Of a stretch of 64,000 nucleotides of DNA, positions 45,321 through 55,355 are shown in pieces. The translations under genes were made by a program, and so were the position numbers. The stretch spans positions 1 to 64,000 of the forward strand of contig JAJOHG010000030.1 of NCBI GenBank assembly GCA_021029095.1, in the 5' to 3' direction. The notes below the pieces were generated by a model, which ran no database searches, was not told the origin of the DNA, and saw only the letters and a list, made by a program, of their open reading frames with translations. The stretch is from Phellopilus nigrolimitatus (taxonomy: Eukaryota; Basidiomycota; Agaricomycetes; Hymenochaetales; Hymenochaetaceae). Every line of letters begins with the position of its first letter. Position 1 is the first letter of the stretch.

Positions 45321-47799
45321 GGTCGTTGACTGTTTTGAAACGCGTTCGACAAACTCGACACGAAAAGAGAACCGGAGCGTAACTACTCGTGACTGATGTC
45401 GTGACCCATAAAATCCAAAGCGGATATCTCAATTTGGGTATTGTGGCGTCTCACCTGAGCTGCTGGTTCGTTCATAGGCCGTTCAAATGTTCGTACAGCC
45501 ATATCCAAGGGCCCTAAGCGCACTCGGGCTCTGCTTTCATGCGACGGTAAAACTTAAAAGTTAATCGTTGCGTCGACCCTACATACTCTGTACTACTGCC
45601 CTATGCGATCCTCGTCATCTCATGTCCTCGCCGCGGTGTTTGCTCCCTTCGGCATCTTGCACTAACGAGTCCCGACAAGTCAATTCATAGCCGTGTTTCA
45701 AGAGACGCCAGATCCGGAGCAGGCGCTTGCTACTACCAGGGGAGGTGATCTTCAGATTCTTTTCGTAATGAAACAACCTCGGACTGAAGACCTCCTGAGA
45801 ATTTCTCGGCAAAGCATCTATTTTGCCTGCGTGATATGTACTTTTAGTACATGCCGTATCTTGGGCGCATGTCTGACCGACGCACTTCGGGTATGGGCGC
45901 ATTCCAGCGCGCGTGTTGTGTCATTCGGTCTCTACAAAAGGTAGTTCCCGCTTTTCTTCTAAATGTAGCACGGAACCACATAGAATGCTAAACGCGAGAT
46001 GACAATAAATAATATATGCATCTTAGTGATTCACTGATCTCTGCGCAACCCGAGCTATACTAACATAGGAGACCACACCCGAGATTATTAGCGACGACCA
46101 AATTATGCCAGGCACGTCATCAGAGGATAATACAATTTGTGGCGCATACTGTGACGGACAACAAGCATAGGCACATTCGCATGCTTTTAGAGGTCGGTGT
46201 GAAGCGATCGTCTTTCAGACTTCAAAGTAGACATTATCATGATACTGCTACCGGCTTTTCTTTATAGGAAACTACCTGCCTCGGACGTCGCATGTAGCTT
46301 AATTACACGTCCGCGCTTGATACAAACAAAGAGCGTGTAAATTGTTTTAGGAGGGCCATGGGGGTGAAATATGGGCCGGTTTCTGCATAGCATTGTTGGA
46401 TCTCCGTATGTCTTCTTTACGGTCATTTTTAATTGAATCACTGCCGCCTGCTTGGAGAAGGCAAGGAAACAAATCCGAAGGTCGGGACGCGGCAAGCTAT
46501 AGCACGGGAGATGTGGCAAGCGAATATAATAGATAGCCCTTTTCATGCCCGCAACCAGCTAGATCAACGAGCAAGGAAAATATCATCATAACGTCAAATT
46601 CTCACACGGTACCTCATTTCTCAACAAGCCTGCGCAAGGACATATTTTTCAGCAAGTGAAAAATGCGTTTCAGACGCGCTGACCGGCGCGTCCGAGTTAC
46701 ACGGAGCTAGTTGCGAAACGCTCAGGCTTCACGATCCACAAAGCACTGAGCTTTAGCTTCCTCGCTTCGCTTGGCGAATTGACCAATTATCGCATTCTCA
46801 GGCTCTGATGGACAAGTAAAGTGAAGCTTACTGAAGAAGGATGACTGTCTTCAGTCGTACTTACATAGCGGAGTCGGCGGCGAGTCCGGGATGGCGGATG
46901 ACTGACTCTCTGAGTCTGCCAAAGGAGGCACACAATCATCTTGACACGACGCCGCCACTTGCGCCTGTCTTCGGCGGTTTCGAACGCACCTCCTCCGGCC
47001 AGGTCGACGCCGAACCATCGAAAGAGGCAAACGGACGGACGGATGGGCGTAGGTCCTCCGACAGTGAGCGCAGCCGACGGGGATCTGCACCAAAAACAGC
47101 CTGAGACTTGACGACAGGCATCAGCTTATAAGCTCCTTTCTGAAGGCAACGACGCGCTGTGCAGCGACCCGTTTACTCCGAACGTGTCTTGAGCCGAGTC
47201 AACAAGATGTGTAATGTGCTCGACGTCGGCGACGCTACATCCCGTGTTGGCCAACGCATGCGGCTAATTCAGCCTGTCTAACTGTAGTCAAATACGAGTT
47301 TAAGCTTGTTCTTTTTATGTGATTTCGCAGCCGCCTTTGTCTGCGGCTGCAATTATACACACGTTACTTATGTCCATTCTCAGACGCTTAGCCGGATTTG
47401 AATAAATTTGGGTGCTCAGAATCGTATCCATCGACACCCCAGTCTCCGTTGATGTGATCCAGCGAGCCACCAATGAACGCAGACAAACATACGTCTGGGG
47501 TTCCTGAACCGTTTGCACCGCTCTGTCAATTATCTAGATCAATGCATTACCCCCTTCGGCTATCGTGCTTCGCCAACGAGATCGGGCGTTTGGGCGTGGA
47601 AGCCTTCAGTTTAGCGAACGACGTTACGTCGCGGAGATGTTTTGATGCTCTTTCTCCTTTTCATTTTAATGACATGGCTTTCCGGACATATAAATCCGCG
47701 CTCTCGACAGCTCAATGCTCCAAAACCACCGAGCCTCGCTCTTGCTCTTGACCCGTCTTCTCAATCTGCACCAGCGTCCTTCCCTACAACAAGTCTAAC
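45321..47799. other. Gene-poor region between Y14 and the MYND gene
   Basis: About 2.5 kb without a complete gene. Open frames at 45693-45944, 46262-46546 and 46841-47104 are short and have no recognised content; the last is open on both strands in a GC-rich patch. One convincing exon-like fragment lies on the minus strand at 47388-47522. The right end is the promoter of the MYND gene. Confidence 0.45.
47388..47522 (-). pseudogene. Orphan terminal-exon-like fragment
   Basis: On the minus strand an AATTGACAG acceptor is followed by 44 in-frame codons and TAA. The protein has a natural composition, including CLSAFIGGSLDHINGDWGVD and then GYDSEHPNLFKSG. No upstream exon that would complete it could be found before the MYND gene promoter. 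It may be a relic of a decayed gene or the last exon of a gene I failed to assemble. The family is not recognised. Confidence 0.3.
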
Positions 47800-48566
47800 A
47801 TGAACGGCACCAGTCAATCGTCTTCCCTTATTCACCACCCCTGCCTGGTATGCTGCCGCCCGACTTCGATGTGGTGCAGTCGCTGCCAATATGCATGGTA
47901 TTGCAGCCCGGAACACTTGCAGAACGTGAGTTTATTTCATCCCTGCTCAGGGTTTTCTCTGCCTGCAAGGTCTGACATGTTCTGCTCTTACGCCGACGAC
48001 AATACGTAGGACTGGCCTCGTCATCGCAGAGAATGCATGGCCGCACCCCCTCAATCGTCTTCGCAGGTCGTCATCCAGACGCCTCCCCCAGCGCCAGAAA
48101 TGATGACTGTCTCCGCCATCCTTTTTGTGCCTAACCAAGGTCTGTTCCCCGTATCCACTCTTACGCGTACTACAGATGCTCACATTGCTCTTTGCGCATG
48201 GCAGAGCGTCCGCAGATAATCAACATAAACTGCCAGCTGACGCGCAAGCCGCATGCGAGCTCATGTCCAACGCCTCTCGTCAGCGAATACTTTCAAGAAT
48301 CTCAGCCGCAAGCAATCGTGCTTACGCAGGGCCTTAACGGCGAGCCATTGCGCTTCCCTTTGCACATATTCTATTGTCCACTTGCGCTGCAGCGTGGCAC
48401 ACCCGTCAACCGTGCGATCTATCGCATCACGTCCGGCGCGGCCGCACGCCACTGGCCCGGGTCAGTTGTCGTCCTCAAATTCAACGGCTCGCGCCGCCAG
48501 AGTTACTCGGACGCGAGCACAAACGACCTTCCCGCGCTTTCAGCATACTTTCTCGCGTTTAAATAA
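47800..48566 (+). CDS. MYND-type zinc-finger protein
   Basis: A protein of about 200 residues. The ATG at 47800 begins MNGTSQSSSLIHHP. The MYND finger is CLVCCRPTSMWCSRCQYAWY, then CSPEHLQN, and across an intron DWPRHRREC, giving the C-x2-C ... C-x2-C ... Y-C ... H-x3-C pattern. MYND fingers bind proline-rich partners. After PEMMTVSAILFVPNQ and another intron comes ERPQIININCQLTRK and a compact region (QPQAIVLTQGLNGEPLRFPL, HWPGSVVVLKFNGSRRQSYS) of unknown fold. It ends LSAYFLAFK at 48566. No SET domain is present, so it is not a SMYD methyltransferase. Similar small MYND proteins are numerous in Agaricomycetes; the function is unknown. Confidence 0.82.
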
Positions 48567-50739
48567 ACAAACTTCTGCATTATTGCAATACGGAATACTC
48601 GGTGTAGTGGGAAGGCCTCCGCGGAGCGGCGGAGGGAGGAGGAAAGGAGGGAGGGGCGATGCCGGCGGCACTCATAGTCTGGGGATACTTTAACAGCTCC
48701 GCCGAAAAATCCCACAACGGTCATCCTCAAAAAGAAAAAGAAAAGGCATAGAAAGAGGAACTCTACAGCTGTCCGGAGGGCTCTGCCCGTGTTCCTTGAC
48801 CCCTCAATAAGCGACGAGCTCGCCATCATTTCTTTCTGCAGATCCGAATCTAGCCCGCTCATTCATTCATTCTCTCTCTCTTTCTCATCTTGCATCAATC
48901 GTCGCATCACAATCATCGCTATCGTCTTGTTTATTCCCATGGACACTACACCTGGTCCACACTTTCAGTTTTCTCGCTATTCCTTGGTTTTCTTACAACG
49001 AAACTGTATTCTACATCTTGATTGCTGCGCATTCCGTTCAGGTACCTCACGCAACGTTCGAATTAATTTCCTGGATTGATCGCCACCTCTGCTTATCGTC
49101 GCTTCTGATCCAGTCTCCTCCGTTCGCCTCATTTAACTCTTTTGAACTAAGTTATTCGCGCTTTTTCCCCTTTTTCTTTTTCTTTTGCTCGTATCTTGTC
49201 TAGAGTCAGGTGCTGTTATATCCTAGGTTTATTAAGTAATGTGCATAGTCGCTTTAGTGTTAATAATTGTAATTGTGTTTGCGTTGTTTCCTGCCGCTGC
49301 TTCAACTTGTTTCTGCCTCCGAAGCTTAGTATGCATATTCCGCGTTCGGCTGCCGTGCCATCATAGGTACCTGAATACTTCGACCTACTCCACTGAGAAT
49401 GATCAGAAAAGTGTCAGCGACAGCACTGTAAATATGCATCTTCATTTTGAAAGAGAGAGTCACAGAGCGCTCAGTAGCCACCCGCTTTTCAGAGGGTGCC
49501 ATCAACGACTCTTATATGCAGATTTTCGCCAAGGCACAACCAGACTCGGACAGGGTGAAGAAACACCAGGATGCCGTGTAGAGCGTAGATCTGAGTACGA
49601 GCCCACAGGACTACGCATGGCACTCCGAGCCACGGGCAACCGCGATCAGGTAGACGTATAGACATGACAGCCTATCATGATCTCACAGGCTACTGAGAAC
49701 GAGGCTTGCAACATTACGCAGGGACGCCGCTCTGGGCGCGAGAATGTAGGAGATCCGAGTCCGAAGCCCAAGACGAGGATTTATGAACAGGGAAGAGTTC
49801 AATGACGTGAGAGGCAGGAGATGTAAGAAAAGAGTATTTTCGTTGAAGTCCTAGATAGAGATAGAGACAGAGACAGACAGCGAAGAGCTGGCTTAAGGTA
49901 TACACGCTCTTTCCTGCACAAATAAGCGCTCAAGCAAGTGGCTTCGAAAGCGTCGATCACGTCGGTAGCGCCCTTTGCGGAACGTGCGAGTTGTACGCAC
50001 TTGGATAAAACTTTCCCAGTAGATTTCATGTGCCTGGAAATTGTGTCGACTTTAAGCATCAATGATATAAGGGATGTAAAAAAGTGTCACCGGTTGAAAG
50101 ACCAGGTTGATCGGGAATAGTAATCAAGAGTCTCAGACCCAGCCGTGACGCATATAGTATCGGCAAATCCAGTTCATGCGTCAACAGCGAGGCTTATCAT
50201 ACAGTAGCAGGGAGTACAGTAGTGAGTTACGGGAAACGAATAGCGACGAAAAGCAGAGCCCATTGACACGTCACTCACGAGTCGCGATGTAAAAACAAGT
50301 GCATGGCAGGAGTCGCGGCGCGGGGTGCACGTTGGACCGCCAGTTGACGATGCCAATGCGCGAAGTCGGATGGCGGCGCGGCCATGTGGAGATGTTTTCC
50401 ACACCAGATTCAGTGCAGGGAAAGGCAGCATAGTGACTGAGAAGAAAAAGTTAGTCTCTTTGAGCAGGCGAGTTACTTGGTTACCTTTATCTTGACGGAG
50501 AGGGGTGTACAGGCTATATAATTTTGCAGCCTCGAATCCCCTTCCTGGTAAGAACCGTCCATGTGGCCCAGACGTCAGCAATCTCAGACGTGTCGAGCAA
50601 CTTTCAGAAGTTTTTTGAGCGTGAGTCGACTTACAGTACCAAAAGCGGCGGATCTTCCCAGATCTTCTTCAGAATGATTTGCGCCAGAGGTAAAGAACCA
50701 ATCAAACTTGATGACACGAAAGATTGATCCGAAAGGACG

Positions 50740-50767
50740 AAAAGAAAAGAAAAGAAAAGAAAAGAAA
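50740..50767. repeat. AAAAG pentamer microsatellite
   Basis: Five and a half tandem copies of aaaag in non-coding DNA. Nothing else in the surroundings suggests a function. Confidence 0.85.
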
Positions 50768-51432
50768 CCCCTTCTTCATTACCAAGGAAGCGTACCGAGA
50801 AAGATGATAGATTCGGGAAAGGCACGCTCCGAGGTTAGCGCGTGTTGAGCGCGCGTACCCCGAAAGTTAAACGGGCCCGAGACAGGAGAACAATCTTATG
50901 CAGTCTCATGGCTCGGGAAACTGCCGAATCTTAGGAGACGATCAAACCCGCGGCGGAACGCCGGCTACTTTCGAGGAAAGTGATTATCTGCGAGACATTT
51001 CGAGCACCTGTTTCGCTTGCATCGACCTACTGCTAGCACACGATCGCCCCTTATTGCTCATGAGAGCAGCGAAGTATATACATACTTACTCAATGCGGAA
51101 ACGAATTAACTTTAAGCGTCGATTGACTTGAAGTAGGCCTGTCGGAGTTCGCGTAGAGTCAGTATAGCCAAGCATGCATGACATGACACGCTCTGTAAGT
51201 GCCTAGCGTCTATCAAGATAAGGAAGCTGCGGATTCAAGACAAGAAGTTACCATCTAGATGGCGACGGACTTTAAGCTCGAGCACATTGCATTAAAATAA
51301 ACCAGGCAAGAAAGCAATGCTTGCTGGCAACGGAAAATGCATAAGCTCAATGAGCGGCAGGAGGCGGAAAAATGATCACGACGTGATGATGTTGATGAAA
51401 TCCGTTTAATTCCATACGCTTAGACGAGGTAG

Positions 51433-51634
51433 TCAGACGGCACGAGGTGCCTTTTGTAAGACGATGTGTTCCATCAAGTAGTAACTGATTGGAAAGAACC
51501 GCCGCGTTTCGAGTCGCTTATTAACCTTAGGTCTGTGACCGGACGCATCCTGCCCATCGGTGTTACGCACGGTCATGAGTTTCGCATTTGCGAGCGTAGC
51601 TGGCACTGGAACTTGAAAGAGGTTTTCGGCGGGG
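51433..51634 (-). pseudogene. Orphan terminal-exon-like fragment
   Basis: A strong acceptor (TTTTTCTTCAG) on the minus strand opens a frame of 66 codons ending in TGA. The protein reads PAENLFQVPVPATLANAKLM, then DGQDASGHRPKVNKRLE and RRFFPISYYLMEHIVLQKAP. The composition is protein-like and unlike its AT-rich surroundings. No upstream exon could be assembled in 51640-52600. It may be a gene relic or the last exon of an unrecognised gene. Confidence 0.3.
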
Positions 51635-52623
51635 CTGAAGAAAAAGCAATTAAGATATTGAAACAAAAATGGGGTTTTTTTATTCTCCTAGACAATGAAA
51701 ATGGCCTTGCCAAATTATAAGTACTAAAATGTATGTGGCATACTGAGACGATACTTTCATTCATTGCGACTGCTACTACCTGTAAAGGTTAAGTGCGGAT
51801 CTGGAGGTCATCACAGCTACATGTATCTTCTTCATCATGGAGACAATAAACTTATACAAACTGCAGCCAGACGCTGTAAGATATTAGAACGACCGATGGC
51901 GATTGAATATTTCCTTTTCTACTGGCAGATCTCAAGCAGCCTATTTTCTTTTGCCATTGTAATTTCATTGGTCTAAGGTCGGCCAAGTCTCTGAGTTTTA
52001 CTGCTTAAGATTAGATAGACATCTCCTCGCTAGCAAAAACAAGAGGACACCATTCTGCTAAAATTTATTATGGCAATTCTGATCTTACCACTAAGACGTC
52101 TATTTTAGTCTGCGTGTTATTAGAAAGATGAACTATAATCTGTAATATGGATGTCATCCTTCGGTCCAGAAGTTTGGAGTGAAAACTCAACCAACTTAGA
52201 CAAACTCTCTTCATCTTCATCATTAAGAAAGCAATATATTGATGTCGCTGGCGCAAGTCAACACGAGAAGGTCGAGAATGTACTCTGAAGTTCAAATAAT
52301 ATTGTATCAAATTAAACCCGGATTCAAACATATGTATGTACTGGAAATAAACATCTGTATGTGCCGAATGCACTCAGTAAGAACCTGAAGCACGCTTGCA
52401 AGCTCCGGCTACTTAGGATCCTTATGTTGAAGCAGAGCTGTTATAGACAAGTCTAAGCTTTACCAACCGCAATGTAGGCGGTTCCAGTTGATTGTGACTG
52501 TGAGGACGTACTCATTGCAGGTAAGAAATGTGGCTGCCACCATTCTCCGGCAATCAAACTGGATATGAAAGCCGCCGGCTCCGGTAATCGCATCCAGAAT
52601 TGCAGTCTTCATTCCTCTCGACG

Positions 52624-54146
52624 ATGTTCACATTCACCCCTTTTCCGCTACAAGCCATCGATAATGATTATAAGAGCACACAGAACCATCCGGACGTCGA
52701 GTACGATGCACTCATGGATGAATTAGACGATGAAGACGAACTCGAGGCTGGTGGGATGAGCGCAAAGCTCACCTCGCCGGGCATGCCCTTGACGTCCTCC
52801 CAGGCCTTCATGCGGTGCGTTCAAGTCTATAATTTTGAGATGGATGTTCATTGAAGGGTTTTTCTGGAATTCAAATTGGGCAGTGGCCATGGGACTTATG
52901 TCGACGGGGATGAAGTGATAGCATCCGTTACGGGAACCATCGAGCGCGTCAACAAGCTCGTTACTGTCCGGACGCTCCGGGCTAGGCACGTACAATTTCC
53001 TTTTCACTTGCTGATGGTTTCTAACGTTTGCCAGATGGTACCTGTTGCTTTTACATTTCCGCTCAATTTCTGTCCCAATACTATATCACATTTTGATCAC
53101 ATCCGTCTGACTGCCGACGCGTCTTGTTTCGCGCATCATACTAATAGATATAATCCGGAGGTCGGTGATCTCGTCGTCGGGAGAATAACAGAGGTACGTC
53201 GAAATGCATGGCTAGCGTTTCATCTAAGCTACCATTTGCAAATTCTATTATATGCCTACCCACCCCATACAAGGTCGCCGCGCGAAGATGGAAAGTTGAT
53301 GCGAATGCGAGACAAGACGCGGTGTTGATGCTTTCATCTGTCAATTTACCCGGAGGTGTTCAGGTCAGCCTCACTATTCTATACGGCACACATCTCGTTC
53401 CTTAATTCCGCATCTATACCTGTCTAGTTTTATCTTTCAAATTTCAAACCACGTTCCACTGGGTTGTCACCACAACACAGCGGCGAAAACTCGAGAGCGA
53501 TGAACTACAGATGCGAAATTTCTTCGAAGAGGGGGACCTCCTCGTAGCCGAGGTCCAAGCATTTTTCGCGGATGGCGCCATGTCTCTGCACACTCGATCG
53601 CTTAAATATGGCAAGGTGTGTAACCATTTTGAATTTTGATGAAGATGTTGTACCTATTTGCCCGGGTGTACGCAGTTGCGAAATGGACAGCTTGTCGCCG
53701 TCCCGCCGGTACTTATTCGGCGCTTGAAGAGCCATTTTATTTCGTTGCCGTGTGGTGTGGACCTCATTCTCGGTCTGAATGGATACGTATGGGTGAGCAA
53801 GCATGTACGGGAGAGCGAGCGTGAAGGTGAGGAAGGTTTCGACGCCGAGGCAGTGTACTCGAACCAGAATGATGTACGTGCTTACCCACTTAGATTGAAG
53901 TCTTGTGCACTCATATAGTTCTTCTAGATCATCGACGACGCGACCCGCATAGCAATCGCACGTGTAGGAAATATCATGCGTGTGTTGGCGGCGCATTTTC
54001 TACCGATAACAGACGCAGTGCTCGCTGATGCGTATGAATGGTCAGTAGAGCAAGCTTCAGAATGCACTGTTCAGGATATCCTCAGGGAAGATAACGCAGA
54101 GGCGCTGGTGTATGCCGTTACCGCCAGAGCTGCAATATGGGTGTGA
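52624..54146 (+). CDS. RRP4: Exosome cap subunit Rrp4 (S1/KH RNA-binding)
   Basis: A subunit of the RNA exosome cap that guides RNA into the 3'-5' degradation channel. The ATG at 52624 gives [17 protein letters not shown] and an acidic stretch. The N-terminal domain is [20 protein letters not shown] and [20 protein letters not shown], with the invariant G-H-G-T. The S1 domain is [20 protein letters not shown], then [19 protein letters not shown] and [20 protein letters not shown]. The KH region follows with [20 protein letters not shown] and [14 protein letters not shown] (the GxNG loop). The C-terminal helices include [20 protein letters not shown]. Introns of 50-70 nt interrupt at least five sites. 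It ends at 54146, converging on APC13 with about 90 bp between. Confidence 0.93.
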
Positions 54147-54237
54147 CTATGGTGTTCGATTCTTCATGGTACAGTAAGGTAGAGATACAAATTTTAAAAG
54201 TACACATAAACCGGGTAATATGTAGTGTTAACGAATA

Positions 54238-54990
54238 TCATTCTTCGAAACTGACCTCGAAGTTCTCCGAGTTCTCATTCTCGTCATCGTCCTCATCATC
54301 CATGCTGCCACTGTCTACATCTTCGCTGCTACCCTCAACATCATCGTCCTCCTCGCTCTCTTCGAGCTGTTGGCCCGGCTGTGCGGGCTGCGGAGGCTGA
54401 CCTGCAGCAGGATTGTTATTCTGGCTTGCAGCCACTCGCCATCTTGCGTGCAAGCGCAGGCACGTACGGACTCTTCGTGTTCCTTGTCGACAGGAAGCAG
54501 GCTGTCAAGCGCAAGATCGCGCCAGCGCAAGGCACCGTTCACACCACCACCTGCATAGGAAAGATCTGCAAAGAGCGCGCGCGACGAGAGGTCCGTCGGC
54601 TTGCGTGGACGGGCTGCGGGATGCTTGAGATTCGTTGGGTTTCCGTAAGGGTACGATGGGTGTACTTGTGAGGGGAGGACTGGAGGCCTGTGGTTAGAAT
54701 AAGCGTCGAAGTGAGAGGCGTAAACGCACCGTCTGAATCGTCTGGGTTCGGCGGAACTTCGTGTGCCGGTATCTCGAGTTCTGTGCATGTCAGATGGGTT
54801 ATGGAAAATACCGACATCGAGCTGCGAACCTTCGTCAGAAAGTTCGCCGCTGAGATAGGTTGACGGATTCTCAAAGGTCTCGAAAATGAGCATATCCCGA
54901 TTCGTCATATGCAGATGGCAAAACGTCAAGTCCTTCACGAAGCAATTACAACGATATCCACGCACATAGATTGTAAACTCTCACCGACAT
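54238..54990 (-). CDS. Anaphase-promoting complex subunit 13 (Apc13/Swm1-like)
   Basis: A small structural APC/C subunit that stabilises the TPR arm. The ATG at 54990 (M-S) is followed by a GTGAGA intron, then DLTFCHLHMTNRDMLIFE. A 52-nt intron within GAC-GAA joins SGELSDE to ELEIPAHEVPPNPDDSD, which matches the family block V-x-IP-x-x-E-(L/V)-P-x-x-P. Later come SRALFADLSYAGGGVNGA and LRWRDLALDSLLP, equivalent to the K-W-x-D-L-A-L motif near the end of animal APC13. The protein ends in an acidic Asp/Glu/Ser tail after QLEESEEDDDVEG; the last splice is uncertain. The match is from memory of short motifs, so the call is good but not certain. Confidence 0.72.
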
Positions 54991-55057
54991 GGCTTTCCAG
55001 ATTTAGGAAAAATGAAATGCAATGCAGGCGCAGACACTGAGACAGGACCTCCGAGTT

Positions 55058-55075
55058 GACGCGACGCGTCGCGTC
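55058..55075. promoter_or_regulatory. 18-bp perfect palindrome with MCB core in divergent promoter
   Basis: gacgcgacgcgtcgcgtc is a perfect 18-bp inverted repeat centred on ACGCGT. It lies 68 bp from the APC13 start (minus) and 281 bp from the TFIIIC-subunit start (plus). ACGCGT is the MluI cell-cycle box bound by MBF in ascomycete yeasts. Binding here is inference. Confidence 0.5.
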
Positions 55076-55355
55076 TCGACCCCACGTGCAGGCAAAATTT
55101 GCCCAAGCTCATCTCAGACTCAAACTTCCAGCACTCTTGAACTACTGGCAACCTAAAAATCTTTAGATTCATGAAATTATTGACCCGTCTGCTACGTCGT
55201 TGAGCTCCAAAAAGCGCACTAAGCCCGCCAGGCTTCCTGTGGAAAAACTTGCAGAAAGTTTGAGTTCTACCACCACATCGAACTTTTAGCATCCGACTTC
55301 TTTGATATCTAGCTCAGTAGAACTCCGAAGCTTGTAAGCCCACTTGAAACGTACT

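Larger units (their letters stand above)
48567..52623. other. 4-kb gene-poor region
   Basis: No complete gene is supported. The left end has a G-rich purine patch (48618-48659). T-rich DNA (48850-49230) follows. Short GATAGA/GACAGA repeats lie near 49853-49878 and an AAAAG pentamer array at 50740-50767. Open frames such as 50174-50581 (minus) have no protein-like features. One fragment at 51433-51634 (minus) looks like a real terminal exon. I see no terminal inverted repeats, transposase or reverse transcriptase motifs. Confidence 0.45.

Noticed and set aside
46841..47104. Possible small gene, 87 codons
   Set aside because: Open on both strands in a GC-rich patch, with no splice continuity and no recognised content.
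48567..52623. Transposable element in the gene-poor region
   Set aside because: No terminal inverted or direct repeats and no transposase or reverse transcriptase motifs were seen.
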